From positions 1-37,171 of the forward strand of contig JACCWN010000163.1 of the NCBI GenBank assembly GCA_013697625.1: 37,171 nt of DNA, read 5' to 3'. This document shows, piece by piece, positions 17,972-27,135 of this stretch. The notes beneath the pieces were generated by a model. It was not told the DNA's origin, did not search any database, and was given only the letters and a program-made list of their open reading frames with translations. Made by a program: the position numbers and the translations under genes. This DNA comes from Legionella sp. (GTDB lineage: Bacteria > Pseudomonadota > Gammaproteobacteria > Legionellales > Legionellaceae). How positions within the stretch are numbered: position 1 is the first letter of the stretch; every line of letters starts with the position of its first letter.

Positions 17972-18671
17972 ACTGAATTCCTTCTTTTATATTGACTCGT
18001 TTATTACAGGCAATTACCAATCCATCAAGCATTTGATTAAAGGCATCATAGCAACGGTCTATCATTTTGATGGCTTGTCGACGTTGTGATATTGGCAGTT
18101 TTCTTTCGAACAATTTACGTTCCATTTCTTCTTCAAACAAAGAGTGCGCAAGTTCCACTTCTAAATGTGAACTGGAAAAATATTTCAGATTCTTATCTTC
18201 ACCAGTTTTTTTCACTTGTTTGACAACATTTTTAAAAAAGACATGTCCAGTAGATTCTATGGTTAATAATAGCACCACATTTAAAGACTCGTCTTCAAGT
18301 TTGAAAATTTCAGACATGATGGCGTAAGCAGCATCACGAATCAGTTGAGAGTCTTTACTATATAGCCAGGCTATATCATCATTATCACGCCTATCATCAG
18401 ATTGGCTGATGTATTTTTTATCACTTAAGAACCATTTTTCGTGCCCTGCATCTTCTAATCTATGATGTCGTGCAACTTTTTTTAAATAAGGATCTTTTAC
18501 ACGTTCTTCATTGATTCTCAAGATGTCTTGGAAAGTCATGGCCCAGAAGGTAAGTTCTGGCACAAAATAATTGATCTCTTCAAGACTGTTTAATTTTTGT
18601 AAAATATGAAAAAAAGGATGTTTACTAAATTCATTCTGTTTGGTTTCAATATAAAGTTGGACATTTTTCAT
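17916..18671 (-). CDS. heme-oxygenase-like diiron oxidase (HDO) family protein
   Basis: The 251-aa helical protein shows the three-part ligand pattern of the heme-oxygenase-like diiron superfamily (UndA, SznF, CADD and relatives). Helix 1 has HRLEDAGHE with E73/D74 and H77. Helix 2 has IESTGH with E139. Helix 3 has HLEVELAH with H169, E173 and H176 (H-x3-E-x2-H). These enzymes use two irons and O2 for N-oxygenation, desaturation or C-C cleavage of small metabolites. I chose ATG at 18671 because GGGAG precedes it by seven bases. A frame from TTG 18707 is less likely. It overlaps the flavoprotein gene and follows kmo by 200 bp, all on one strand. The exact reaction cannot be read from sequence. 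Confidence 0.75.
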   Translation of the reverse strand: MKNVQLYIETKQNEFSKHPFFHILQKLNSLEEINYFVPELTFWAMTFQDILRINEERVKDPYLKKVARHHRLEDAGHEKWFLSDKKYISQSDDRRDNDDIAWLYSKDSQLIRDAAYAIMSEIFKLEDESLNVVLLLTIESTGHVFFKNVVKQVKKTGEDKNLKYFSSSHLEVELAHSLFEEEMERKLFERKLPISQRRQAIKMIDRCYDAFNQMLDGLVIACNKRVNIKEGIQYACSPVIPSKQPVGYIEG

Positions 18672-18871
18672 GATAATCTCCCAATAAAAGTTTGTGGAGT
18701 TGGACAATTATCATCCTGCATTGTTTATGCCATTTTATTTATCATTTTTAAGAATAATAAACCTATAAATCCCACGTTTTTTTTAAAAACACAGGGTAAT
18801 ACCTTCGGTAACGACAGAAATTTGTCTCCGAATAAGCTTTTTCGACAAAATTTTGACTATCACCAGCCTTG

Positions 18872-20230
18872 CTAATCAAGGGTTGTCTGATGTTTCGCCA
18901 AATTTTTGCCATAATTACCCATTAATTTATCAACTTTTGACCAGTCTAATTGATTTAATGCCTCAATTGGCTTACAAATCTCATCTAAAAGTTGTTTTTG
19001 TAATTCGCCAATTGCATGTGCAGTTACATAGGACGTGTTTGTAAACATGACCAACACATGTTTAGAGACATATAACTCAGGATATTTGTGCATGAGCGCA
19101 AGCTCTACCTGCTTTCTTAAAATAAATTGGGGGCTTTTAATATCTGAATGAATTTCATGATAATTATCAATAGACATCATGGCCACGGCATTTGTATTCT
19201 TCTTTCTTTGTTCGTAGAAATTTGGCATTACTGTAGACCAATCATCTTGATGTTGTTCCAACAAGGCATCTAAAATTCGACAATCTTCAAAAGCACAATT
19301 CATTCCCTGTCCTAAAAAAGGGATGACGCCGTGTGCAGCATCTCCTATCAATAAACATTCATCGCGGTAAAACCATGGGTCACACTGTATGGTACTTAAG
19401 GTCCCAGTTGGATTATCAAAAAATTCTTCTATTAAATTTGGCATGGCTTGGAAAGCATCTGGGAATTCTTTTTTAAAAAAAGAAGTCAATTTGTCCTCAT
19501 CATCTAATTCAGAAAAGCTATTGGCGCCCTCATAGGCTAAAAACAATGAGCCGGTGATAGAGTCATCTGGATTTGGGTTACCTAGTAATAGAAAAGAATC
19601 CCGGGGCCACAAGTGCAAATGTTCTCTCACAAAGTTTGTGGAATGCATTTTGCTGATTGATAATTCCTTGTATCCATGTGACAAAAAGTCCCTTTGCCCT
19701 ATCATTAATTTCTCTTTAATTAATTGCTCTCTTACAATGGATGAAGCTCCATCAGCAGCAATTAAACGGTAGTATGATACTTCCCTGGGACCTTCTGGCG
19801 CATCAAAATGCAATTTTTTATTATATATGTCCACATGTTTTAACTTCATCTCAAAATGCAGATGAATACGTTTGGTGTATTCTGCCTTGTTAAGTAATAA
19901 GGCATTTAGCTCATTGCGGGATATGGCATTGATGTATTCATTTTCATGTCGACCAAAGGGTTGGAACTGAACCTTGCCATTTGAGTCATGAATGGCACGG
20001 GCACGCATGGGTACCATGATTAACTTAACTTCATCCATCAAATCCATGGCTTTAAGGCCAGTTATGCCTCGGCAGGATAAGGCAAGGTTGATGGAGCGTC
20101 CATAATCGCAAGGGCTGTTTCTAAGATCGGTTCGAGATTCAAACAAATCCACTTCATAACCACGTTTTGCCAAATAAAGAGCACACAGGGAACCTGCCAA
20201 ACCAGCACCCATCAGGCTTATTTTTTCCAT
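18872..20230 (-). CDS. kmo: kynurenine 3-monooxygenase
   Basis: KMO is an FAD/NADPH aromatic hydroxylase that converts L-kynurenine to 3-hydroxykynurenine. The 452-aa sequence has the N-terminal dinucleotide motif GAGLAGSLCALYLAKRGY, the KMO-type YGRSINLALSCRGI, and the second FAD motif LIGDAAHGVIPFLGQGMNCAFEDC. The C-terminal membrane-anchor helix of eukaryotic KMO is not evident. GGGGAGG directly precedes the ATG. No other kynurenine-pathway genes (tryptophan dioxygenase, kynureninase, 3-HAO) are in the window. It is divergent from the phytochelatin-synthase-like gene and upstream of the diiron and flavin oxidoreductases, which raises the possibility that 3-hydroxykynurenine feeds a downstream pathway. 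Confidence 0.92.
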   Translation of the reverse strand: MEKISLMGAGLAGSLCALYLAKRGYEVDLFESRTDLRNSPCDYGRSINLALSCRGITGLKAMDLMDEVKLIMVPMRARAIHDSNGKVQFQPFGRHENEYINAISRNELNALLLNKAEYTKRIHLHFEMKLKHVDIYNKKLHFDAPEGPREVSYYRLIAADGASSIVREQLIKEKLMIGQRDFLSHGYKELSISKMHSTNFVREHLHLWPRDSFLLLGNPNPDDSITGSLFLAYEGANSFSELDDEDKLTSFFKKEFPDAFQAMPNLIEEFFDNPTGTLSTIQCDPWFYRDECLLIGDAAHGVIPFLGQGMNCAFEDCRILDALLEQHQDDWSTVMPNFYEQRKKNTNAVAMMSIDNYHEIHSDIKSPQFILRKQVELALMHKYPELYVSKHVLVMFTNTSYVTAHAIGELQKQLLDEICKPIEALNQLDWSKVDKLMGNYGKNLAKHQTTLD

Positions 20231-20476
20231 TTATCCTCCCCGCCTATAAAAAAGCGTTATATCATTAATGAACACCATGCAAGAATCATACCCAGTACAC
20301 TTAATAGGCTTTTGCGAATTCTTTTAATTAGGCATGGTATAAATATGCTCAAGGTTATTATTTTCCCCAGGTAATTTTTTGAATATTGAATAAACACTGA
20401 TTCATATTTTTGCAAAAAAAACTTGAAAAATTAAGTCTATAGCATACAATGAAAAAAATTTTAACCACTAGAACTT

Positions 20477-21226
20477 ATGACAACATCTATCCAAAATTTA
20501 AAAAAAATCAGTCTTATTTTGTTGATTATGGCAACACCTACGTCTCTAATGGCAAGTCCTGCTCCAACCAAATATATATCTTCTATACATCGCCTTGCTG
20601 TAGATCATACATACTTACAAGAACACAAAGCGCCTACCTATTGGAGAATCAGTCCTTATTATCAGGCACAAAGAAACGAAACCTCTTGTTCTTTGGCCTC
20701 AGCCACCATGATTGTGAATGCGGCCCGAAGTATGGACCCCAAATTTGCCAATCAAAATTTGGCTACTCAGGATACTTTACTTAAACTTGTAAACCTTAAG
20801 GCTTGGTCCAAAGAGGTTGCCCCAGATGGCAATGGTGTAACTTTAGACGAATTATCTCACTACGTGCCAGCAGCTTTGGAGAAATTTGGAGTTACTAACT
20901 TTTCTATTAAAAAAATTCATGTCTATGATAATTCAGAAAAAAGCCTTAAACGGTTCCAAGATGAACTTATCAAATTAGAAGCCGGTAAAGCCTTTATCCT
21001 TGCGAATTATAATTTAGCCTATTTTACAAATGAGCCAGGTGGCCATATAAGCCCAATTGCAGCTTATGATGCAGCAAACCAGAAGGTATTGATTATGGAT
21101 GTTTACAGATATAAGTTTGAGCCCTACTGGGTTCCTGTTAAATTGCTATTAAAGAGCATGGGAAGCCTTGATAATACCTCTTCTACATTCAGAGGGTATA
21201 TAGTTATTACTTTCATTAAAAAATAA
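20477..21226 (+). CDS. exported phytochelatin-synthase-like papain-fold protein
   Basis: The 249-aa protein starts with a signal-peptide-like stretch, LKKISLILLIMATPTSLMAS, probably cleaved near residue 27. The rest matches the phytochelatin synthase family: RNETSCSLASATMIVNA with catalytic C71, GGHISPIAAYD with H190, and IMDVYRYKFEPYW with D208, compared with the plant motif around ILDVARFKYPPHW. Plant enzymes make phytochelatins from glutathione. Short bacterial members lacking the second domain mainly cleave glycine from glutathione, so a periplasmic or secreted gamma-Glu-Cys-Gly peptidase is the likely role. The ATG at 20477 has a weak ribosome site. It is monocistronic and divergent from kmo. 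Confidence 0.82.
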   Translation: MTTSIQNLKKISLILLIMATPTSLMASPAPTKYISSIHRLAVDHTYLQEHKAPTYWRISPYYQAQRNETSCSLASATMIVNAARSMDPKFANQNLATQDTLLKLVNLKAWSKEVAPDGNGVTLDELSHYVPAALEKFGVTNFSIKKIHVYDNSEKSLKRFQDELIKLEAGKAFILANYNLAYFTNEPGGHISPIAAYDAANQKVLIMDVYRYKFEPYWVPVKLLLKSMGSLDNTSSTFRGYIVITFIKK

Positions 21227-21380
21227 GATACATTTTATATTTTTTGAGCTGATTGCTGCCATATATATCGTCCTAATTTTCTAGCTATTTTAGGACATAT
21301 AACTTATATTCTCTAATTGCATAAGCAGCCTTAAAGCTTGTAAAAAAAACATTTGGATTATATTTTTTTGGAATAAATGA

Positions 21381-22232
21381 ATGAGTTGGTTAAAAAAATT
21401 ATTACCTTCAAGAATTAGTACAGAAACTTCGCAAAAAAAAGGGGTTCCTGAAGGTTTATGGCACAAATGTTTAGGCTGTAATGAGGTACTTTACAGCACA
21501 GAACTGGCTAAAAATTTAATGGTATGTCCTCGATGTAATTTCCACCATAGGATCACCGCACGCCTACGAATTGAACAATTATTGGATGAAGGGAACCAAC
21601 AAGAGATAGCGCCTCTACTAGAGCCTATAGACAGGCTTAAATTCCGAGATTCAAAAAAGTACAAAGACAGAATAGCCCAAGCTCAAAAAGCCACAGGAGA
21701 AAAAGAGGCTTTGATTGTAGTCAAAGGTTCACTATTGAAACAACCTGTGGTCATAAGCACCTTTGAATTTAATTTCATGGGTGGCTCCATGGGAGCAACT
21801 GTAGGAGAAAAATTTGTTCGTGCCATCACGCAAGCCACCCTTGATAATAGGGCATACATTTGTGTGACTGCAAGTGGGGGTGCCCGTATGCAAGAAGGCC
21901 TTTTTTCTTTGATGCAAATGGCAAAAACCTCCGCAGCACTAGCAAAATTTTCAGAAACAGGCCTACCCTTCATTGTTGTTCTAACTGACCCCACGATGGG
22001 CGGAGTTTCAGCAAGTTTTGCAAGTCTTGGTGATATTATCATTGCTGAACCCAAAGCATTGATTGGGTTTGCAGGTCCAAGAGTAATAGAACAAACCGTT
22101 AGACAAACCCTACCAGAGGGTTTTCAACGCAGCGAATTCCTCCTGGAACATGGTCACATTGATATGATTGTAGAGCGAAAAAATTTACGTAACACCATTG
22201 CCGAATTAATCTCGAAATTAACAAAATATTAA
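21381..22232 (+). CDS. accD: acetyl-CoA carboxylase carboxyltransferase beta subunit
   Basis: AccD pairs with AccA to transfer the carboxyl group from carboxybiotin to acetyl-CoA, giving malonyl-CoA for fatty acid synthesis. The 283-aa protein has the four-cysteine zinc ribbon C30, C33, C49, C52 (CX2C-X15-CX2C). It continues into the crotonase-type carboxyltransferase core with [29 protein letters not shown] and the oxyanion region [15 protein letters not shown]. Length is typical. ATG 21381 has GGAA about seven bases upstream. It is the first gene of the accD-folC-dedD-cvpA series. Confidence 0.96.
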   Translation: MSWLKKLLPSRISTETSQKKGVPEGLWHKCLGCNEVLYSTELAKNLMVCPRCNFHHRITARLRIEQLLDEGNQQEIAPLLEPIDRLKFRDSKKYKDRIAQAQKATGEKEALIVVKGSLLKQPVVISTFEFNFMGGSMGATVGEKFVRAITQATLDNRAYICVTASGGARMQEGLFSLMQMAKTSAALAKFSETGLPFIVVLTDPTMGGVSASFASLGDIIIAEPKALIGFAGPRVIEQTVRQTLPEGFQRSEFLLEHGHIDMIVERKNLRNTIAELISKLTKY

Positions 22233-22243
22233 AGGCGATTATT

Positions 22244-23521
22244 TTGGGCACAGATCATAGTCAATGGACATTGAGTCACTGGTTGGAAACCCTAGAAAAA
22301 AGACACCAGCAAGAGATTCAACTGGGTTTAAGCAGAGTACTGACCATTGCAAAACGATTAGACCTGCTAACACCTAAATGTCAAGTAATCACGGTTGCTG
22401 GCACCAATGGTAAAGGATCTACAGTAACGGCTCTGGAGGCAATTTATGATACTGCAGGCTTTAAGGTAGGCGCATATACCTCTCCACATTTAATTTCTTT
22501 TAATGAACGCATACGGGTAAATAAAACTCCTATCTCTGATACACAGCTTTGTTCAATTTTTTCTTACATTGACAATATGGGGGGGGCGAATCTCACTTAT
22601 TTTGAAATGACCACGCTTGCCGCTTTGTACTATTTCAAACAAAAAAAACTGGACATCATGGTACTTGAAGTCGGGATGGGGGGTCGTTTGGATGCTTGTA
22701 ATATTATTGATGCTAACCTTGCCATCATTACCACCATTGATTTTGATCACCAGGATTTTTTAGGCGATACTTTGGATAAAATAGGCTTAGAAAAAGCTGG
22801 GATCCTTAGACCAGGTATTCCCTTTATTTATGCAGACACCAATCCACCAAAAAGTATTTTAGCAGCAGCCAAACAATTACAAGTGTTAAGTTACTATTTT
22901 TCTAAAGAGTATGACTTTGTTCAAACTGATGACACTTGGGTGCTCAATTGCTTTGATAAAAGTTTAAATGTATTGCCTAAACCAAACCTCAATTTAAAGG
23001 CTGCAGCCGCAGCAATTCTTGCTAGTCTATTATTAGCAAAGGGTTTACCAATCTCATATCTACAATTGTGCGACGCTATGAAGTTTATTTTCATTCCAGG
23101 CAGATTACAATTGCATCAGGGGGCCATTTCTGTGTTATTAGATGTCTCTCATAACCCACAATCAGTACGGTTATTGGCGGACCGAATCAAATCTATACCC
23201 TCAACAAAAGTGCATGCGGTATTTTCAGCACTAAAAGACAAAGATATAAAAGGCCTTATTCTTCCTTTAAAAACGAGTGTACATCATTGGTATCCTGCTA
23301 TTTTAGAATCCAAACGGGCTGCAACTGATTATATTTTGCTCAAAGCCTTAAAAAATGCAGAAATTCCTGTAGATATTTGTTATAATACCCCTCTCCAAGC
23401 CTTTGAAGCTGCTTGTACTTCTGCGAATACTGGAGATCTAATTGTTGTGTATGGTTCATTTTTAACAGTAAGCTCGGTGATATCTGCTCAAAGTAATCGA
23501 ACTAATCTGACAACAGTATAA
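22244..23521 (+). CDS. folC: bifunctional folylpolyglutamate/dihydrofolate synthase
   Basis: FolC adds glutamate to dihydropteroate and to reduced folates in the cytoplasm. The 425-aa sequence has the Mur-ligase-like P-loop TVAGTNGKGSTVTALEAIY, the SPHLISFNERIRVN motif, EVGMGGRLDACNIID, and the C-terminal domain ending in a conserved VYGSF. The start appears to be TTG at 22244-22246, with AAAGG about nine bases upstream, 11 bp after the accD stop. No in-frame ATG fits the N-terminus better. It is in the same operon as accD, as in E. coli. Confidence 0.95.
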   Translation: MGTDHSQWTLSHWLETLEKRHQQEIQLGLSRVLTIAKRLDLLTPKCQVITVAGTNGKGSTVTALEAIYDTAGFKVGAYTSPHLISFNERIRVNKTPISDTQLCSIFSYIDNMGGANLTYFEMTTLAALYYFKQKKLDIMVLEVGMGGRLDACNIIDANLAIITTIDFDHQDFLGDTLDKIGLEKAGILRPGIPFIYADTNPPKSILAAAKQLQVLSYYFSKEYDFVQTDDTWVLNCFDKSLNVLPKPNLNLKAAAAAILASLLLAKGLPISYLQLCDAMKFIFIPGRLQLHQGAISVLLDVSHNPQSVRLLADRIKSIPSTKVHAVFSALKDKDIKGLILPLKTSVHHWYPAILESKRAATDYILLKALKNAEIPVDICYNTPLQAFEAACTSANTGDLIVVYGSFLTVSSVISAQSNRTNLTTV

Positions 23522-23545
23522 ATAATTTGGCCTAAAGGAGATTGA

Positions 23546-24280
23546 ATGAAATTAGTGATGGATGAAAAATTAAAGCATCGATTAATTGGTGTAGCCGTTA
23601 TCATATCTTTGGGTGCGATTTTTGCCCCTGCCATTTTTCGTAAATCAACTCATAATTTAGAAAATATCAATGTCCGTATTGCAGTCCCTCCAAAACCTTC
23701 CGCTCCGAATGTGGCAATTAGACATGATGAAGATTTATTTAAAACAATTAAAATAGCCAAGGTTGATTTATCAGATGATCTCACTGTAAAACAAGCCTCA
23801 GAAATCGCTCAAGCTGAGAGATTAAGTTCTGAACTCCCAGCCGCCCCTCAAGTAGCTAAAACAGATTTAGGCATCAAAGCAGAGCCCTTAAAAATTGCTT
23901 CAAATGATTTAGAAAAAAAAGCAATTTTAAAGACAATTACTAAAGTCGTACCACAACCTAAATCACATGCTGTGCTTGTCGCTACCTATAAAATGAAGCC
24001 CAAAACAGCTGCCATCCGCCCAGCCCCTAGTCTTAAAAAAGACGCTTATACTGTACAATTGGCATCTTTTTCCAAATTAGCCAATGCACAAGAGTTGATT
24101 AATAGACTTCAGGCTAAAGGCTATAAAGCGAATTTAACAAAAATTTCAGGCAGACAGGGTCTCATATATAAAGTTTCTGTTGGTAAGGCTTCTAATAAAA
24201 ACTCAGCCTTACAATTAAAAAATCAATTGGCAAGTGTTGTTCGGTTAAATGGCTTTGTAGTTAATACTGGGATAAGTTAA
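23546..24280 (+). CDS. dedD: DedD-like SPOR-domain cell-division protein
   Basis: The 244-aa inner-membrane protein has a short cytoplasmic N-terminus, one transmembrane helix at about residues 12-29, a Pro/Lys/Ala-rich periplasmic linker, and a C-terminal SPOR domain (about 165-244, AYTVQLASFSKLANAQ to VRLNGFVV). SPOR domains bind denuded septal glycan strands and recruit proteins to the division site. AAGGAG precedes ATG 23546. A second ATG four codons later is possible. The position between folC and cvpA matches dedD in E. coli. Confidence 0.88.
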   Translation: MKLVMDEKLKHRLIGVAVIISLGAIFAPAIFRKSTHNLENINVRIAVPPKPSAPNVAIRHDEDLFKTIKIAKVDLSDDLTVKQASEIAQAERLSSELPAAPQVAKTDLGIKAEPLKIASNDLEKKAILKTITKVVPQPKSHAVLVATYKMKPKTAAIRPAPSLKKDAYTVQLASFSKLANAQELINRLQAKGYKANLTKISGRQGLIYKVSVGKASNKNSALQLKNQLASVVRLNGFVVNTGIS

Positions 24281-24828
24281 TGCAATTATTATGGGTTGAC
24301 ATCACCATCATAAGCCTCATCACCTTATCGGTGGTGACTGGCTTGTTCAGAGGCTTTGTTAAAGAATTGGTGGCGCTCTGCGTATGGATTCTAGCTCTGT
24401 GGTTGGCTTATCATTATTCAGCAAAACTAGATCCTGAGTTAACTTCATATTTTCATGATAAAACCATGCGATCCGCAGTCTCATTTCTCCTCATATTTTT
24501 CGCCACACTGCTGGCTGGTGGTGTTTTCAATGCTATATTAAGTTTCATCATGAAACGAACAGGTTTAAGTGGCACAGACAGAGCCTTGGGGTTTGGATTT
24601 GGCCTACTAAGAGGTATATTTATTGTTGCATTGTTGATGGTAGCAATCAAATGGACTGCCTTACCCTATCAACAATACACGGAAAGTTCAAAACTTTACG
24701 CCCAATTTGATCCTCTTGTGGCTTGGTTATATGGGAAAGTTCCCCAATTCATATCACAAGTAAAAAACCTTGATGTCAGTGAAGCTGATATTGAACAGGT
24801 CCCATTAATTTTAAAAAAGAGTCTTTAG
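24280..24828 (+). CDS. cvpA: CvpA family inner-membrane protein
   Basis: The 182-aa protein has four hydrophobic helices (about 5-45, 62-85, 102-122) and the CvpA-type start WVDITIISLITLSVVTGLFRGF. CvpA was named for colicin V production and is linked to envelope stress resistance. Its molecular role is not settled. The start ATG shares its first base with the dedD TAA (TAATG), so it is translationally coupled. In E. coli purF follows directly. Here an L,D-transpeptidase follows instead. Confidence 0.88.
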   Translation: MQLLWVDITIISLITLSVVTGLFRGFVKELVALCVWILALWLAYHYSAKLDPELTSYFHDKTMRSAVSFLLIFFATLLAGGVFNAILSFIMKRTGLSGTDRALGFGFGLLRGIFIVALLMVAIKWTALPYQQYTESSKLYAQFDPLVAWLYGKVPQFISQVKNLDVSEADIEQVPLILKKSL

Positions 24829-24851
24829 TAATACCCTCAAATGAGACTCTT
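24817..24851. repeat. 8-bp inverted repeat at the cvpA stop
   Basis: AAGAGTCT at 24817-24824 and AGACTCTT at 24844-24851 form a perfect 8-bp dyad across a 19-base loop straddling the cvpA stop codon. It is not followed by a T-run on the plus strand, so it is at best an inefficient terminator or attenuator between cvpA and the transpeptidase gene. Confidence 0.35.
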
Positions 24852-24925
24852 ATAGTTGGTACAATGGACCTAAAGTATTTTTTTAAAGTGTCGATAATAC
24901 CTATAAATTACTCTATGAGATGCTG

Positions 24926-25642
24926 ATGAGATTTCTAAAGTATATGCTCATTGTCCTTATTCTCATTCAAACCATGGTTTGTGCACAAGCTTATACCCCT
25001 AGATACGGGGAAAGTTTATGCCATGCACCAGATTATTTTTGCATGAAAACTAAGTCTGGCGAAAGCTGGAGCACCCTTTTTCCCAATCCTGAAGAAAGAG
25101 ATATTGTTCGCCGTATCAATCGCATGAATATTGCACTTCGACCTGGCATAACCATCGCAGTTCCTAAAAATTTAGAACGTTTGAGCATCTATGATGTTTC
25201 ACCTTTTCCCCGCTACATTGAGCCTACTGGTCAAAAAACAATTTTTGTAAGCCAACAGAAATTAGCCTGGGGTGCTTATTCTCAAGATGGAGAACTTGTT
25301 TGGTGGGGACCCGTATCCTCTGGCATGGGTAGATGTCCCGGAGTTCTAGGTGGCTGTGAAACACCTTCAGGCTCCTTTAGAATTATTAGAAAACAAGACA
25401 TTGATTGTGTCTCTACAGTTTTTCCACGGAGAGCCTATAACAGCGGAGGCGCGCTTATGCCTTATTGTATGCATTTTCTAAGAGGGTATGCGCTTCATGG
25501 CAGTCAGGAGCTTCCTGGTTACAGGGCAAGTCATGGTTGTGTCCGACTGTTTATTGAAGATGCACGTTGGCTTAATGAGGAATTTATCGAACTACCTGGC
25601 ATAGGCATGAAGGGTACCCGTGTAGTGCTTGACGCCCCCTAA
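24926..25642 (+). CDS. exported L,D-transpeptidase (YkuD family)
   Basis: The protein has a hydrophobic signal segment, RFLKYMLIVLILIQTMVCAQA, then a LysM-like stretch (GESWSTLFP to ITIAVP) and a YkuD catalytic domain with the signature HGSQELPGYRASHGCVRL, containing the catalytic Cys in SHGCVR. Such enzymes make 3-3 cross-links in peptidoglycan or attach proteins to it in the periplasm. I used ATG 24926 because GAG lies seven bases upstream. ATG 24920 adds two residues. The domain also has an unusual Cys-rich insertion (GRCPGVLGGCE, IDCVS, PYCMHF) that may form disulfides. Confidence 0.9.
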   Translation: MRFLKYMLIVLILIQTMVCAQAYTPRYGESLCHAPDYFCMKTKSGESWSTLFPNPEERDIVRRINRMNIALRPGITIAVPKNLERLSIYDVSPFPRYIEPTGQKTIFVSQQKLAWGAYSQDGELVWWGPVSSGMGRCPGVLGGCETPSGSFRIIRKQDIDCVSTVFPRRAYNSGGALMPYCMHFLRGYALHGSQELPGYRASHGCVRLFIEDARWLNEEFIELPGIGMKGTRVVLDAP

Positions 25643-25791
25643 AATTTCAAAAGTAAATATTTAACTCAAAGCATTTAATCTATATTTCAGAAGGTTACTA
25701 TTTTATAAAAAATCAAATTAAAAGACAAACATAGACAAACCTTTTAATATTGCATAAAATGCAGCCACTATTAGTAAAGAGTAACGGACCT

Positions 25792-27135
25792 ATGAGTAAA
25801 AAATTGTTTATTAAAACCAATGGTTGCCAAATGAATGAATATGATTCTTCAAAGATGGCAGAAGTTTTACTTCATTCTCATGGGTACATCTCAACGGACA
25901 ATGTTGAAGAAGCTGACGTCATCTTACTAAATACCTGCTCAATTCGTGAAAAAGCTCAAGAAAAAGTATATTCTCAATTAGGCCAATGGCGCAAATTAAA
26001 AGCTAAAAATCCTAAGATTTTAATAGGTGTGGGCGGGTGTGTTGCTAGTCAAGAAGGCGCAGATATCATCAAACGTGCACCCTTTGTTGATGTCGTCTTT
26101 GGACCTCAAACACTTCACAGGCTCCCTGCCCTTCTGGATGAACGTCTTGAAAAACATAAATCTGTGGTTGATATAAGTTTTCCTGAAATAGAAAAATTTG
26201 ATAATTTACCCGCCCCAAGAGCTGAAGGACCCACGGCCTTTGTTTCCATCATGGAAGGCTGCAGTAAATATTGTAGTTTTTGTGTAGTACCCTACACACG
26301 TGGAGAAGAAATCAGCAGGCCCTTTGATGATGTTTTGGTAGAATGTCATCAACTTGCAGCTCAAGGTGTCAGGGAAATCAACCTATTAGGTCAAAATGTG
26401 AATGATTACCGTGGACTCATGGATAATGGAGGCATTGCTGATCTTGCTTTATTAATCCATTATGTTGCTGCCATAAAAGGTATAGGACGAATTCGTTTCA
26501 CAACCTCCCACCCCTTGGCTTTTTCTGACAATTTAATCAATGCCTATGCTGAGGTTCCTGAACTTGCAAATCACTTGCATTTACCCTTTCAAAGTGGGTC
26601 AGATCGTATTTTAGGCTTGATGAAACGAGGATATACAGCGCTTGAATACAAATCAAAAATAAGAAAATTACGTAAAGTACGTCCAGATATCCGATTATCC
26701 ACGGACATCATTGTTGGTTTCCCAGGAGAAACTGATAAAGATTTTGAAGACACTTTGAATTTGGTCCATGACATGGGATTTGACACTTCTTATAGTTTTA
26801 TTTATAGCCCAAGACCAGGAACTCCAGCAGCCAATTTACCTGATGAAACCCCCTTGGAAATTAAAAAACAAAGACTTCTTGTATTACAAGGTCGCCTGTT
26901 AATACAATCATCTCAATATAGCCAATCAATGATAGGCAGTAAACAAAGAATTTTAGTCACAGGCTTTTCTAAAAAAGGATTAAAACAATTGTCTGGGCGC
27001 ACAGAGTGCAATCGAGTTGTGAATTTTGAAGGTATGGAATCATTGATTGGACAATTTGTTGAAGTACATATCAACGAAGCTTTGACCAACTCATTACGAG
27101 GTCGCCTCGCTGAATTTGAGGCGGAAACCTCCTAA
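25792..27135 (+). CDS. miaB: tRNA-2-methylthio-N6-dimethylallyladenosine synthase
   Basis: MiaB is the radical-SAM methylthiotransferase that converts i6A37 to ms2i6A37 in tRNAs reading UNN codons. The 447-aa protein has the N-terminal cluster cysteines ([33 protein letters not shown]), the radical-SAM motif GCSKYCSFC (CX3CX2C) followed by VPYTRGEE, and a C-terminal TRAM domain. I chose ATG 25792, which aligns with the usual MiaB N-terminus. A TTG at 25750 would add 14 residues. The stop overlaps the rluD start. Confidence 0.96.
   Translation: MSKKLFIKTNGCQMNEYDSSKMAEVLLHSHGYISTDNVEEADVILLNTCSIREKAQEKVYSQLGQWRKLKAKNPKILIGVGGCVASQEGADIIKRAPFVDVVFGPQTLHRLPALLDERLEKHKSVVDISFPEIEKFDNLPAPRAEGPTAFVSIMEGCSKYCSFCVVPYTRGEEISRPFDDVLVECHQLAAQGVREINLLGQNVNDYRGLMDNGGIADLALLIHYVAAIKGIGRIRFTTSHPLAFSDNLINAYAEVPELANHLHLPFQSGSDRILGLMKRGYTALEYKSKIRKLRKVRPDIRLSTDIIVGFPGETDKDFEDTLNLVHDMGFDTSYSFIYSPRPGTPAANLPDETPLEIKKQRLLVLQGRLLIQSSQYSQSMIGSKQRILVTGFSKKGLKQLSGRTECNRVVNFEGMESLIGQFVEVHINEALTNSLRGRLAEFEAETS

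Noticed and set aside
20449..20784. Overlapping 111-codon frame at the start of the phytochelatin-synthase-like gene
   Set aside because: The other frame carries the signal peptide and catalytic motifs; this one is compositionally odd and ends abruptly.
21683..22054. 123-codon antisense frame inside accD
   Set aside because: It mirrors the well-conserved AccD core and has no ribosome site or recognisable motifs.
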